DNA of 64,000 bases from Actinoplanes flavus (GTDB lineage Bacteria > Actinomycetota > Actinomycetes > Mycobacteriales > Micromonosporaceae): contig NZ_JAGFNS010000020.1 in the NCBI RefSeq assembly GCF_017592555.1, forward strand, positions 14,593-78,592, read 5' to 3'. The notes beneath the pieces are model-generated. The model was not told where the DNA came from. It did no database searches and worked only from the letters and a program-made list of their open reading frames with translations. Position 1 is the stretch's first letter. Each line of letters opens with the position of its first letter. Positions 1 to 8,543 of the stretch are shown one piece after another. The translations under genes and the position numbers were made by a program.

Positions 1-80
1 CCCCCCCCGGGGGGGCCGGGGGGGCCCCGGGGGGGGCGGGGGGGGGGGGGGCCCCGCCCCCCCCCCCCCCCCCCCCCCGG
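1..80. other. G/C homopolymer tract at window edge
   Basis: Bases 1 to about 80 are only G and C in long runs. No gene-like or repeat-unit structure is visible, and the tract passes directly into a normal coding frame at about 81. This looks like a contig-end or consensus artefact and not genuine sequence. Confidence 0.7.
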
Positions 81-329
81 CTCGGCATCACCGACGGCGA
101 TCTCGTCGGTATCGCCTCGCCCCGCGGGGCCATCCAGGCCACCGCACGCATCGGGCGGATCCGCCCCGGCGCGGTGTTCGTCCCGTTCCACTACGGCTAC
201 TTCGACCAGAAGGAGCCGGTCCCCCGGGCGGCCAACGAGCTCACCCTCACCGCCTGGGACCCGGTTTCCCAACAACCCCTTTTCAAGACCGCGGCGGTAC
301 GGGTGACGCGGCTCGCCGGATCGGAGTGA
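81..329 (+). CDS. Molybdopterin oxidoreductase, C-terminal fragment (partial)
   Basis: This is the last ~82 codons of a gene whose beginning lies outside the window. The translation contains GITDGDLVGIASPRG and, further on, VFVPFHYGYFD and AANELTLTAWDP. That arrangement is typical of the molybdopterin-dinucleotide-binding domain closing assimilatory nitrate reductases and formate-dehydrogenase-like oxidoreductases. The usual role is redox chemistry at a Mo-bis-MGD centre; the substrate cannot be told from this fragment. The frame stays open into the artefactual G/C tract. The TGA at 327-329 lies just before the next gene's ATG, suggesting an operon with the ferritin-like protein. Confidence 0.75.
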   Translation, partial: LGITDGDLVGIASPRGAIQATARIGRIRPGAVFVPFHYGYFDQKEPVPRAANELTLTAWDPVSQQPLFKTAAVRVTRLAGSE

Positions 330-334
330 CGACG

Positions 335-790
335 ATGCATCTCGCCCACTACCTCGGCCTGCTGCACCGCGCCCAGACCAACCTGGCCTCCGCCTTCCGT
401 GAGGTGGCCACGGCACACCGGGACGAACCCGACGTCGCGCACCTGTGCGAGCGGCTCGCCGTCCAGTGCGACCGGCACGCCGAGCTGCTCGAACCGTTCG
501 CCCGCCGCTATTCCGAGGACGCACCGGACGAGCCGGACCGGCTGCACTCGGAACTGTTCGGCGGCACCCGGACCGGCGGCATCGGCCTGCTGCGCGATCT
601 CCAGGATCTCTACCTGATGGCCGCCGAGTGCGACATCTGCTGGACCGTCGTCGGGCAGGCCGCCAAGGGGGTCCGCGACGACGACCTGGATCAGGTGGTC
701 CAGCGGTGCGAGGGCGAGACCGCCGGACAGCTGAGGTGGCTGCGCACCCGGATGAAACAGTCCGCTCCGCAGGCCCTGGTGGTCGCCTGA
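335..790 (+). CDS. Ferritin-like helical protein of unknown function
   Basis: A 151-residue protein that looks all-helical and has no signal peptide or membrane segment. ATG at 335 is preferred because a GGAG sits at 323-326, eight bases upstream; a GTG at 326 is the alternative. Conserved-looking acidic and histidine positions (MHLAHYLGLLHRAQ near the start, CDRHAELLEPFARRY near residue 50, LYLMAAECDICW near residue 100) suggest a ferritin-like four-helix bundle, but no complete metal-site motif was proved by eye. It follows the molybdopterin oxidoreductase almost without a gap, so an accessory role for that enzyme is a reasonable guess. Function unknown. Confidence 0.6.
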   Translation: MHLAHYLGLLHRAQTNLASAFREVATAHRDEPDVAHLCERLAVQCDRHAELLEPFARRYSEDAPDEPDRLHSELFGGTRTGGIGLLRDLQDLYLMAAECDICWTVVGQAAKGVRDDDLDQVVQRCEGETAGQLRWLRTRMKQSAPQALVVA

Positions 791-791
791 C

Positions 792-1049
792 TCACCAGCG
801 ACGGCGGCGGCGGGCGTCGACGACCGCCGCCGTGGCGGCGAGGGCGACCACCGTGAGGGTGAGCAGCACCCCGGCGGTCCCCCAGGCGACCATCGCCACC
901 GACAGCAGCGCCCACACCACGCCGCCGGCCACCGCGACGACCGCCCGGGTGGTGCGTGACCAGCGGCGACGGCCCGCCAGGGACGGGTAGTCGGCGGTCA
1001 GGCCCGCCACGATCTGCTCGAACTCGCGTTGCCTGTCACCGGTTCCCAT
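792..1049 (-). CDS. DUF3040-like small membrane protein
   Basis: An 85-residue protein with a short cytoplasmic N-terminus (FEQIVAGLTADYPSL), a basic stretch, then two adjacent hydrophobic segments (about residues 35-75) and an Arg-rich tail. This layout fits the small actinobacterial DUF3040 family, which has no known function. The start at 1049 is chosen over 1082 because GGGAAGG lies a proper distance upstream and the family starts close to this acidic segment. It converges on the ferritin-like gene with one base between the stop codons. Confidence 0.6.
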   Translation of the reverse strand: MGTGDRQREFEQIVAGLTADYPSLAGRRRWSRTTRAVVAVAGGVVWALLSVAMVAWGTAGVLLTLTVVALAATAAVVDARRRRRW

Positions 1050-1124
1050 GGCGTCACCTTCCCTTGCCGGCCGTCCCACCATCGACCATTGTCCCTCGCC
1101 GCCGGGACATGTGTACGGCCGCGA

Positions 1125-1598
1125 TCAGGAGGTGACCGGCCGCCCGTCCTCGGCGACGGCGGCCAGGCGGTCCACCGACGCCTGGAGCCGGTCGCCGGTG
1201 GTGGCCCGCGCCTTGGGGAAGCGCCGCTCGTCGGTGAGCTCGGTCCAGTCGTAGGTGTGCGTGACGCGGGTGTGGGTGGCGTCGACCGGTTCCAGCTCCC
1301 ACCGCCACAGGTGGCCGGGCGTCGCCTGCCCGGGCTCGGCGGGCCGCCAGGCGATGAGCCGGCCCTCGGTGAACTCGACGACGTGGTTCTCCCGGACCTG
1401 ACCGTTCGTGAGGGTCATGGCGAAGACCTGGCCGGCGGACCGGACCCGCTGGCCGGCGGCCGCCTCGGTGAGGTTGTCGTTGCCGTCCCAGCGGGGCTGC
1501 CGCGCCGGGTCGGCGATCAGCTCGAAGATACGGTCGGCGCCGGCCGCGATCACGCGGCCGGCGCTGACGATACGGCTGTCGTCCTGAGGAGTCGTCAT
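1125..1598 (-). CDS. SRPBCC (START/polyketide-cyclase-like) family protein
   Basis: A 157-residue soluble protein. It opens with a strand-like segment (SRIVSAGRVIAAGADRIFEL), continues with the LIADPARQPRWDG stretch common to the Polyketide_cyc2 group, and ends with a long helix (TTGDRLQASVDRLAAVAE), as in helix-grip SRPBCC folds that bind hydrophobic ligands in a central cavity. The length is normal for the family. No ligand can be inferred. It lies 29 bases downstream of the M4 protease gene only by convergence of coordinates; both are on the minus strand, with the protease upstream in transcription, but nothing ties their functions. Confidence 0.75.
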   Translation of the reverse strand: MTTPQDDSRIVSAGRVIAAGADRIFELIADPARQPRWDGNDNLTEAAAGQRVRSAGQVFAMTLTNGQVRENHVVEFTEGRLIAWRPAEPGQATPGHLWRWELEPVDATHTRVTHTYDWTELTDERRFPKARATTGDRLQASVDRLAAVAEDGRPVTS

Positions 1599-1627
1599 GC
1601 CCTCATCCTGACGACCGCCCCCGGCTC

Positions 1628-3892
1628 TCAGAGAGTCAGGGTCCAGCTGTTGATGTATCCGGTGTCGACGGTGGCGGCGTCCTGGACCCGCAGTGTCCAG
1701 GTGCCGTTGGCCGCCTCGGAGGACAGGTTCGCAGTGTAGGTGGTGTCGATGTTGTCGGCGCTGCCGCCGCTCCGGTTGCGCAGGGTGTAGGCGCTGCCGT
1801 CCGGCGCGACCAGGGCCACCACCAGGTCACCGACGTACGTGTGGACGATGTGGATCTCGACGGTGCTGGTCGACGACGCGTTGCGGGCGCAGCCGCTGAT
1901 CGCGATCGTCGAGGTGACGGTGGTGTTGTCCGGGATCGTCACGTCGGTGCCGTTGGTGCCCGAGCAGCTGCCGCCCGCGCCGTTGACGGTCAGGGTGAAC
2001 GACGCGGTCCGGGTCGCCGAGGCGCCGGCGCCGCTGAGGGTGACGGTGTAGGTGCCGGCCGGGGTGGCCGTCGTGGTGGCGATGGTGACCGTCGAGGTGC
2101 CGCCCGCGGTGACCGAGGCCGGGCTGAACGACGCGGTGGCGCCGCTCGGCAGGCCGCTCGCGCTGAACGTCACGGTCTGCGCCGAGCCGCTGGTGACGGC
2201 GGTGCTGACGGTGGCGGTGGCGGACGAGCCGGGGTTGACCGAGGCGGAGGTGGGCGACACGGTCACCGAGAAGTCGTTGCCGGTGGAGCAGGTGGCGTCG
2301 CTGCCGGCCACGTTCACGGCGGTCCAGGCGGCCTGCACGGCGCGGTACTCGCCTGAGCAGGAGCCGTACAGGTCGGTGGCGGCCCGCAGGGTGTAGGCGC
2401 GCGAGGTGTTGGCCGGGTTCGACGAGTTGACGTAGCGGGTGTTGGAGGTGAAGTAGGAGTCCAGCGCCCGGAACCAGATGGCGGCCGCCTTGTCCCGGCC
2501 GATGCCGGTCACCGCGGGCGCCGAGCCGCACACCGGCGAGGTGCCGTAGGAGGTCGCCCCGGTGCCCTCGGCCAGGTTGAAGAAGAAGTGGTTGCCCGGG
2601 CCCGACGAGTAGTGCACGTTGACGCTGTTCGTGCTGGTGGACCAGCAGCCGTGCGAGGCCCCGTCCAGCGTCGGGTTGTACATGTACCGCAGCGGCGTAC
2701 CGTTGCCGTTGATGTTGATCTTCTCACCGACCTGGTAGTCACCCGGGTCGGCGCTGGTGTTGGCGTAGAACTCCACCATGTTGCCGAAGATGTCGCTGGT
2801 GGCCTCGTTGAGGCCGCCGGACTCGCCGGAGTAGGTGAGACCGCCGGAGACCACGCTCTCGGTCACGCCGTGCGACATCTCGTGGCCGGCGACGTCGAGC
2901 GAGACCAGCGGCCGGGAGTTACCGGAGCCGTCGCCGTAGGTCATCTGGGATCCGTCCCAGAACGCGTTGACGTAGGCGTTGCCGTAGTGGACGCGGGACG
3001 GGACGCCCGTGCCGTTGCCGAAGATGCCGTTGCGGCCGTGCACGTTCTTGAAGTAGTCGAACGTCTTGGCGGCGCCGAAGTGGGCGTCGACCCCGGCGGA
3101 CTGCCGGTTCGAGGTGGCCCCGGTGCCCCACGCGTTGTCGGCGTCGGTGAAGGTCGTACAGGTGCTGGTGCCGTTGTTCATGTCGCAGGTGCGGCCGTTG
3201 CCGTGCGACGGGTCGATCATGCTGTAGGTGGAGCCGGAGAGGGTGGTGTCGACGGTGACGCTGCCCGAGTAGAGGCTCGCCCCGGTGCCGGCGACCGTCT
3301 CGATGTCGTCGAACTCACCGATGTACGCGCCGGTGACCGCGTCGCTGATGACGTGCAGCCTGGACGGGGTCTGCCCGTCCGGCGCCCAGCCGCTGACCAG
3401 GGTCTCCCAGGCCAGCACACCGGTGCCGGAGCTCGCGTCGACGAACAGCTCCGGGGTCCCGGTGCCGGTGATCCGGCCCTCGAAGCGGGCCTTGGCCGCC
3501 TTCTGCGCCTTGGCCGCGCTGACCTTCGCGGTGGTGCTCAGGCTGAGCGGGGCGTCCAGGCCGACCGAGGTGCCGTCGAAGGCGCCGCCCGGCCGGGAGT
3601 GCACGACGAAGTCACCGCCGTAGACCCGCAGCCCCTGGTATTCGCGGGTGTAGCGGACGTGTGCGGCGCCGCTGTCGTCCACCGTGGTGCGGTATACGGC
3701 ATAGGTCTCGCCGGGCGCCGCCTCGATGGCCGCCGGGCGGGCGTCGATGTGGTTCTCGGCCGTACGGACCGCCTGCGCTTCCGAGGGCGGAGTGACGGGG
3801 GGTGTGGGCGCCGCCGAGCTGCTCGTGGCGGTGGCGACGAGGACGCTGCCGGCCAGCAGGGTGACGCCGGCCAGCGCAAGGGGTCTCTTCAC
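1628..3892 (-). CDS. Secreted M4 (thermolysin-like) metalloprotease with P domain
   Basis: A 754-residue preproprotein. Residues 1-27 form a signal peptide ending in an Ala/Ser-rich cleavage region. A propeptide follows (FTP and PepSY-like, about 40-195). The catalytic domain covers about 200-525: the zinc motif HEMSH is at 337-341 and the third ligand is in GLNEATSD, Glu at about 363. An Ig-like stretch (about 540-630) rich in Ser/Thr and a C-terminal proprotein-convertase P/homoB-like domain (about 640-754, with AISGCARNAS and WTLRVQDAATVDTG) complete it. The enzyme should be exported, self-activated and broadly proteolytic. An AT-richer region at 3940-4030 probably contains its promoter. 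Confidence 0.93.
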   Translation of the reverse strand: MKRPLALAGVTLLAGSVLVATATSSSAAPTPPVTPPSEAQAVRTAENHIDARPAAIEAAPGETYAVYRTTVDDSGAAHVRYTREYQGLRVYGGDFVVHSRPGGAFDGTSVGLDAPLSLSTTAKVSAAKAQKAAKARFEGRITGTGTPELFVDASSGTGVLAWETLVSGWAPDGQTPSRLHVISDAVTGAYIGEFDDIETVAGTGASLYSGSVTVDTTLSGSTYSMIDPSHGNGRTCDMNNGTSTCTTFTDADNAWGTGATSNRQSAGVDAHFGAAKTFDYFKNVHGRNGIFGNGTGVPSRVHYGNAYVNAFWDGSQMTYGDGSGNSRPLVSLDVAGHEMSHGVTESVVSGGLTYSGESGGLNEATSDIFGNMVEFYANTSADPGDYQVGEKININGNGTPLRYMYNPTLDGASHGCWSTSTNSVNVHYSSGPGNHFFFNLAEGTGATSYGTSPVCGSAPAVTGIGRDKAAAIWFRALDSYFTSNTRYVNSSNPANTSRAYTLRAATDLYGSCSGEYRAVQAAWTAVNVAGSDATCSTGNDFSVTVSPTSASVNPGSSATATVSTAVTSGSAQTVTFSASGLPSGATASFSPASVTAGGTSTVTIATTTATPAGTYTVTLSGAGASATRTASFTLTVNGAGGSCSGTNGTDVTIPDNTTVTSTIAISGCARNASSTSTVEIHIVHTYVGDLVVALVAPDGSAYTLRNRSGGSADNIDTTYTANLSSEAANGTWTLRVQDAATVDTGYINSWTLTL

Positions 3893-4028
3893 TTGGTTCC
3901 TCCCCGAACCCGATGGACACGTCGAACGACGTGTCGGCTCAGTATGGAGAACTTCAAGCGAAGAACATCTATATCTTCCGAGTCATATCAGCGGCCCTGA
4001 ACAGCACTTATAAGCCTCAATCGATATA

Positions 4029-4066
4029 TTCACCGCCGACGCCCCACAACGGGCGCCGGCGGTGAA
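4029..4066 (-). terminator. Terminator of the lysyl-oxidase-like gene
   Basis: Inverted repeat TTCACCGCCG / CGGCGGTGAA (4029-4038 and 4057-4066) with an inner GCCC/GGGC pair. It sits ten bases past the minus-strand stop at 4076 and is followed in that direction by a T/A-rich stretch. It also separates this gene from the M4 protease promoter region. Confidence 0.75.
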
Positions 4067-4075
4067 CGTCATCGG

Positions 4076-5665
4076 TCAGCCGTCGAGGCCGTGCACCGGC
4101 GGAACGGTCAGCGTCCGCGCCTCCGGCGTGCCGCCGAGAATGATCTCGCGCAGCGCCGTGTTGTTGGTGGTGCTCAGCTCGGCCAGCTTCTTCTCCGGGT
4201 TGGCCAGCACCTGGATGTAGTAGGTGCCGTTCGGCAGATCGGTGATCTCGAACGACTGGCCGGGCCGGTCCTGGCTGTACGTGTCACCGTTGCCGATGTC
4301 CAGCACCTCACGCACCGCCACCACGGTGTCCGCACCGCACGAGGTCTCCAGCGAGGTGTTCTCCGGCCGCCACTTCGCGCCCGCGATGGTGTAGTCGACC
4401 GCGTCCGTGTTGGCCAGGCAGAACGCCTCCTTGCCGCTGCGCACCGCCAGCTTCTGGTCGGACGAGAGCAGGTTGTACTGGGCGAAGTCGGTGAAGTGCC
4501 AGTGCTTGTGACCCTCCCGCGGGTCCCACTCCATGGTTCCGGCCTCCTTCGACCCGACCTGGTTGCCCTTCGCGTCGAAGAAGTACTGGTAGGCGTCCAT
4601 CAGATCCGTTCCGGTCCGGCGGAAGCCGTCCACCAGCAGCGGAGACGTGCCGGCGTTCCAGACCGTGGCGCCGAAGTTGACGTACCACTTGCCGTCCTCG
4701 TCACTGAGGGTGATCCCCCAGGCCGGAAGCGACTTGAGGTCCGGCTTGGGCCCGCTCGCCGGCGCCGCCTTCAGCGTGGCCGGGCGCTTGGCCGGGGCAC
4801 GGAACTCCGGCAGGTACGACGACACCTGCCGGCTCGCGTCGCCCTCACCGGCGTGCAGGGCGTGCTCGCCCTCGGCCGGCGGCGCGGCGGCCGGTTCCAC
4901 CTTCCTGGCCTTGGTCAGCGCGGCCTCCTCGCCGCCCTCGTCCGCGTCGACCACGGTGACGCCGATCGTGGCGCTCGCCGACCCCTGCGGGATGCCGAAC
5001 AGCTCCCGGTAGACCGGGTTCACCGTGGCGGTAGCCGTGTACTTACCGGGCGCCAGGTCGAACGCCGGCTTGCCCGGCGCGTAGTCCGGCTGGTCCGGCA
5101 CCTGCGCGTTCCACCCGGCCTGGACGCCCCAGACGGCGCCCAGGGTGAACGGGTTGTAGCCGTTGCAGCCGGTCGGGTACGGGTTGGTCGCCGGCGCGTC
5201 CGGCCGGGTCCGCGCCGACCCCCAGCCGTTGCCGCAGAACGTGGTCTTGTACTCGGCGACCTTCGCCCCGGACTCGTCGGCGAAACTGATCGTGGTGAAG
5301 TCCTTGAGCCCGTAGAAGTCGGTGACGGTCCCGGCCGGCAGGGCCACCTTCTTCTTCTTGCCGTTCTGCACCACCAACCGCTCGGCGGTGATCGGCTTGT
5401 CGTACCCGGCGCGCTTGGCCCAGATCTCGAACGGGTCCTTGCCGGCGACCACGTGCAGGCCGAGGTCGAGCGAGAGATAGATGTCGCCGTCGTAGTCGTA
5501 CCGTTCGGCGGTCACCGCGGTGGTGGCGGCCACGAAGGCGAGCGGCGGCGGCGAGGCCGCGGCCTGCGCCACCCCCACCCCGGCGGCGGTGAGCGCGAGG
5601 GCGCCGGTGACGGCGCCGAGGGTCAGCAGGCGGGAACGGCGACGACGATTCGTCGGATCGGTCAT
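4076..5665 (-). CDS. Secreted lysyl-oxidase-like protein
   Basis: A 529-residue protein with a basic N-terminus and hydrophobic signal segment ending near AQA (about residue 36). The C-terminal part (about 310-520) matches actinobacterial lysyl-oxidase-like proteins (PF01186 group). It has the copper-site pattern HKHWH at about 386-390 followed by FTDFAQYNL, a Cys-containing segment (EAFCLANTDAVDY), and the closing NGTYYIQVLANPEKKL with STTNNTALREI. The family oxidises primary amines of lysine side chains with copper and a quinone cofactor; activity here is not proved. The N-terminal half (40-300) is unassigned. The start at 5665 is preferred over 5803 because CCGGAAGGAC precedes it and the signal peptide begins there. 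Confidence 0.8.
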   Translation of the reverse strand: MTDPTNRRRRSRLLTLGAVTGALALTAAGVGVAQAAASPPPLAFVAATTAVTAERYDYDGDIYLSLDLGLHVVAGKDPFEIWAKRAGYDKPITAERLVVQNGKKKKVALPAGTVTDFYGLKDFTTISFADESGAKVAEYKTTFCGNGWGSARTRPDAPATNPYPTGCNGYNPFTLGAVWGVQAGWNAQVPDQPDYAPGKPAFDLAPGKYTATATVNPVYRELFGIPQGSASATIGVTVVDADEGGEEAALTKARKVEPAAAPPAEGEHALHAGEGDASRQVSSYLPEFRAPAKRPATLKAAPASGPKPDLKSLPAWGITLSDEDGKWYVNFGATVWNAGTSPLLVDGFRRTGTDLMDAYQYFFDAKGNQVGSKEAGTMEWDPREGHKHWHFTDFAQYNLLSSDQKLAVRSGKEAFCLANTDAVDYTIAGAKWRPENTSLETSCGADTVVAVREVLDIGNGDTYSQDRPGQSFEITDLPNGTYYIQVLANPEKKLAELSTTNNTALREIILGGTPEARTLTVPPVHGLDG

Positions 5666-5788
5666 GCTGTCCTTCCGGTCGGTGCGGCCGAGGGACGGCC
5701 GCGGCCGGATCATCCGAATAGGACGGCTATGAAAATCCTGTGAGGAAGATACCCGTTGGCACGAACCCGGGAGGAAGCTAACGTGACC

Positions 5789-5802
5789 TGGGAGCGCTCC
5801 CA
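5789..5802. promoter_or_regulatory. CebR/CelR-type operator upstream of cellulase gene
   Basis: TGGGAGCGCTCCCA is a perfect 14-bp palindrome and exactly the cellobiose-responsive CelR/CebR box known from Thermobifida and Streptomyces cellulase genes. It lies 22 bases before the GTG start of the GH12 gene, just upstream of an AAGGAG ribosome-binding site, where a bound LacI-family repressor would block transcription. No cebR-like gene lies next to it. Confidence 0.93.
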
Positions 5803-5823
5803 CAATCCCCTAAGGAGCTTCCT

Positions 5824-6951
5824 GTGGCCCGTTCTCTCCGTGCCCTGTTCGCCGCCGGCCTCCTGGCCGCGACCGGGCTGACCGCTCTCACCCTGGCCGG
5901 CCCGGCCCAGGCCGACACCCTCATCTGCGATCAGTACGGTGCCACCACCGTCGGTGGCCGCTACATCGCGATGAACAACCGCTGGGGCACCAGCGCCGAA
6001 CAGTGCATCAACGTCACCGCCTCTGGCTTCACCATCACCCGCCAGCAGGGCACCGGCAGCACCAGCGGCGCCCCCGTCTCCTACCCGGCCGTCTACTTCG
6101 GCTGCCACTACACGAGGTGCTCGCCCGGCACGAACCTGCCGATCCGCGTCGACGCGATCAGCAGCGCCACCAGCAGCATCAGCTACAACTTCGTCTCCGG
6201 CGCCACCTACAACGCCTCCTACGACATCTGGCTCGACCCCTCGCCGAAGACCGACGGCGTCAACGCGCAGGAGATCATGATCTGGTTCAACCGGCAGGGC
6301 AACATCCAGCCGATCGGCTCCCGGGTCGGCACCGCCACCGTCGGCGGCCGCTCCTGGGAGGTGTGGCAGGGCAGCAACGGCTCCAACGCCGTCGTCTCCT
6401 ACGTGGCGCCCTCCCCCATCAGCAGCTGGAACTTCAGCGTCCTGGACTTCATCACCGACGTGAAGAACCGCGGCGCCATCACCAGCTCGTGGTACCTGAC
6501 CAGCATCCAGGCCGGCTTCGAACCCTGGATCGGCGGCGCCGGCCTCGCGGTCAACAGCTTCGCCGCGACGGTCAACGGCGGCGGCACCGTGCCGTCCACG
6601 TCGTCCACGCCGTCCAGCCCGCCCACCGGCACGGCGGCCTGCCGGGTCACCTACGCCACCAACGTCTGGAACACCGGCTTCACCGCCAACGTCACCCTCG
6701 CCAACACCGGCAACAGCGCCGTCAACGGCTGGGCGCTCAACTTCACCCTGCCGTCCGGCCAGTCCGTCACCGGCTCCTGGAACGCCGCCCTCAGCGGCAC
6801 CTCCGGCGCGATCACGGCCCGCAACGCCGGCCACAACGGCGCCATCCCGGCCGGCGGCAGCACGACCTTCGGCTTCCAGGGCACCTACGGCGGCACGTTC
6901 ACCGCACCCACCACGTTCACCCTGAACGGCACCGCCTGCACCCGAGCCTGA
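5824..6951 (+). CDS. Secreted GH12 endo-beta-1,4-glucanase with CBM2
   Basis: A 375-residue cellulase. Residues 1-30 are a signal peptide ending in AQA. The GH12 catalytic domain (about 31-250) shows the nucleophile region GVNAQEIMIWF (Glu about 150) and the acid/base region GFEPWIGG (Glu about 233). A Ser/Thr/Pro linker (about 253-268) leads to a C-terminal CBM2 cellulose-binding domain (about 272-375) with the usual flanking cysteines and surface tryptophans (NVWNTGF, NGWALNF, GSWNA). It should cut internal beta-1,4 bonds of cellulose or xyloglucan outside the cell. Start is GTG at 5824 after AAGGAG. Transcription is probably released by cellobiose through the CelR/CebR box. Confidence 0.96.
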   Translation: MARSLRALFAAGLLAATGLTALTLAGPAQADTLICDQYGATTVGGRYIAMNNRWGTSAEQCINVTASGFTITRQQGTGSTSGAPVSYPAVYFGCHYTRCSPGTNLPIRVDAISSATSSISYNFVSGATYNASYDIWLDPSPKTDGVNAQEIMIWFNRQGNIQPIGSRVGTATVGGRSWEVWQGSNGSNAVVSYVAPSPISSWNFSVLDFITDVKNRGAITSSWYLTSIQAGFEPWIGGAGLAVNSFAATVNGGGTVPSTSSTPSSPPTGTAACRVTYATNVWNTGFTANVTLANTGNSAVNGWALNFTLPSGQSVTGSWNAALSGTSGAITARNAGHNGAIPAGGSTTFGFQGTYGGTFTAPTTFTLNGTACTRA

Positions 6952-6960
6952 TCACCCTCC

Positions 6961-6991
6961 GGAGAGGCCGTCGCGGTCCGGCGGCCTCTCC
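6961..6991 (+). terminator. Terminator of the GH12 gene
   Basis: GGAGAGGCCG (6961-6970) and CGGCCTCTCC (6982-6991) form a perfect 10-bp stem with an 11-base loop nine bases after the stop codon, followed by a C/T-rich run. Confidence 0.85.
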
Positions 6992-7146
6992 CCACCCCTT
7001 TCTCGTACGCGCACCACCTCCCCAACCACACCCCCCTCGCCCCGCCCGCTCCACGCAAGCCAGCCACCCCCTCCCGGCCATGCCGCGCCCGCCGGGCGTG
7101 AGCCCAACCTCACCCTCACCCCACCCCTCCCATCACCCCCAAACCC

Positions 7147-7445
7147 CAGCTCACCCCGGCCCGACCACCCACCACCCACCGGCACCAACTCACCCCGGTC
7201 CGACCACCCAAAGCCACAAGCATCAGCTCACCCCGGCCCGACCACCCACCACCCACCGGCACCAACTCACCCCCGGCTCGTCCACCCAAACCGCAGACGC
7301 CAACGCACCCCCGACCGGCCACCCACCAAGCGCAACGCCAACTCGCTCCCGCTCCGCCCCGGCCACCCGCCAGGCGCAACGCCAACTCGCTCCCACCTCG
7401 CCTCGGCCACCCGCCAGCACCGGCCCGACCACCCACCAGCCGTAA
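7147..7445. repeat. C-rich intergenic minisatellite
   Basis: The 619-base gap 6952-7570 holds, after the GH12 terminator, a strongly strand-biased C/A-rich stretch made of degenerate repeats. A ~50-base segment at 7147 recurs almost unchanged at 7224 (period 77). Shorter units of the type CCAACTCGCTCCC and CGGCCACCCGCCAG follow to about 7445. Open frames through this stretch have no protein-like composition. The promoter of the next gene should lie in 7446-7560; no clear -35/-10 pair was found. Confidence 0.8.
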
Positions 7446-7570
7446 ACACCGACTCACCCTCGACTCGACCCTCGCCACCCGCAGTCCAAGACACAGACCG
7501 GCGCGGCCGACGGTCGGTCGCGGCCGGGACGGGAAATCGTTCGCCGCTCAAGGACTTCCGAAGGAGAACT

Positions 7571-8344
7571 ATGCGCAAGCTCATCGCCGCGTGCGCCGCG
7601 GCCCTGGTGGCCGCCGTCGCGGCCGGCAGTGTCCCGGCGGGCCCGGCGGGAGCGGTCCACCGTGGATCCTGCACCCGGGACCTGCTCTTCTGCGAGGACT
7701 TCGACCGGCTACCGTCCGGCGGCCCGAACACCCTGAACTGGGGCGTCGACACCCGCAACGGAACCCTCACCGTCGAACGCGCCCGCCACGGCAAGCAGCT
7801 GCACATCCGCACGGTCGACAACGGCCGAGCCTTTCTCCGCGTCGACGACTTCGCCGCGCCCGGCAACCGCTTCTTCGGCCGCATGCGGCTGCGGGTGGAC
7901 GCCTTCCCCACCGCCCCCGACTGGGCCCACTTCACCCTGGTGGAGGCCACCGGAACCGGCAGCCCCGAGGTGGTCCGCCCGATCGGCGGCCAGTACGCCC
8001 CCACCGTCCCCGGCACGTTCTGGGGCATCGGCGCCGACGGCGGCCCCACCGGCGACTGGACCGAGTGGCGCGAATCCGCCCCGGTGGCCGAGGACACCTG
8101 GCAGTGCTTCGAATGGTCCCTGGACCGTGCCGACAACCGGATCACCGTCTGGATCGACGGCGTCGCCAACCCCGACCTGACCGCCTCCACCACCGACCAC
8201 GGCGGCAACGACGTCCCGTTCATCCTGCCCGCGGTCGACACCGTGAAGATCGGCTGGCAGCTCTACCAGCCGAACACCACCCCCACCGAGTTCAACCTCT
8301 GGATCGACGACATAGCCCTCTCCTCCACTCGCCTCGGCTGCTGA
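7571..8344 (+). CDS. Secreted Cip1-like protein (plant-biomass-associated jelly-roll)
   Basis: A 257-residue protein with a signal peptide (1-28). The mature part resembles Cip1, the cellulose-induced protein of Trichoderma reesei: an opening LLFCEDFDRL, the central QCFEWSLDR, and above all the ending KIGWQLYQ then WIDDIALSSTRLGC, which parallels the Cip1 ending DDISIASTRVGC. Cip1 proteins are lectin-like beta-jelly-rolls structurally close to polysaccharide lyases; weak lyase activity is reported for some, but the role is unsettled. Location directly after a cellulase gene supports a biomass role. It starts at ATG 7571 after a GAAGGAG. Bacterial members are sparse compared with fungal ones. 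No separate carbohydrate-binding module is present. Confidence 0.8.
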   Translation: MRKLIAACAAALVAAVAAGSVPAGPAGAVHRGSCTRDLLFCEDFDRLPSGGPNTLNWGVDTRNGTLTVERARHGKQLHIRTVDNGRAFLRVDDFAAPGNRFFGRMRLRVDAFPTAPDWAHFTLVEATGTGSPEVVRPIGGQYAPTVPGTFWGIGADGGPTGDWTEWRESAPVAEDTWQCFEWSLDRADNRITVWIDGVANPDLTASTTDHGGNDVPFILPAVDTVKIGWQLYQPNTTPTEFNLWIDDIALSSTRLGC

Positions 8345-8543
8345 ACCGCTTCCCCGCTCAGCGTCCCAACGCCGCCAACTCCCACACCGCCCTAACGTCG
8401 ACTTAGGACAATCCACCGCATGGCGCGCCAAACGCAATGCCGACGGCCGCGTTCGACTTGACCTCGCGCGACCGCACCACCGCAGGCGCACCAACCCAGC
8501 CCAGCACCAGCACCAGCACCAGCACCAGCACCAACCCAGCACC

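Noticed and set aside
1-80. Telomere or replication-related sequence.
   Set aside because: Linear actinomycete telomeres have defined palindromes; here there is only a G/C run leading into a coding frame.
7100-7445. A proline/threonine-rich protein linker or gene in the C-rich repeat.
   Set aside because: The only long frames are overlapping shadows with no start/RBS and the GH12 gene already ended at a terminator.
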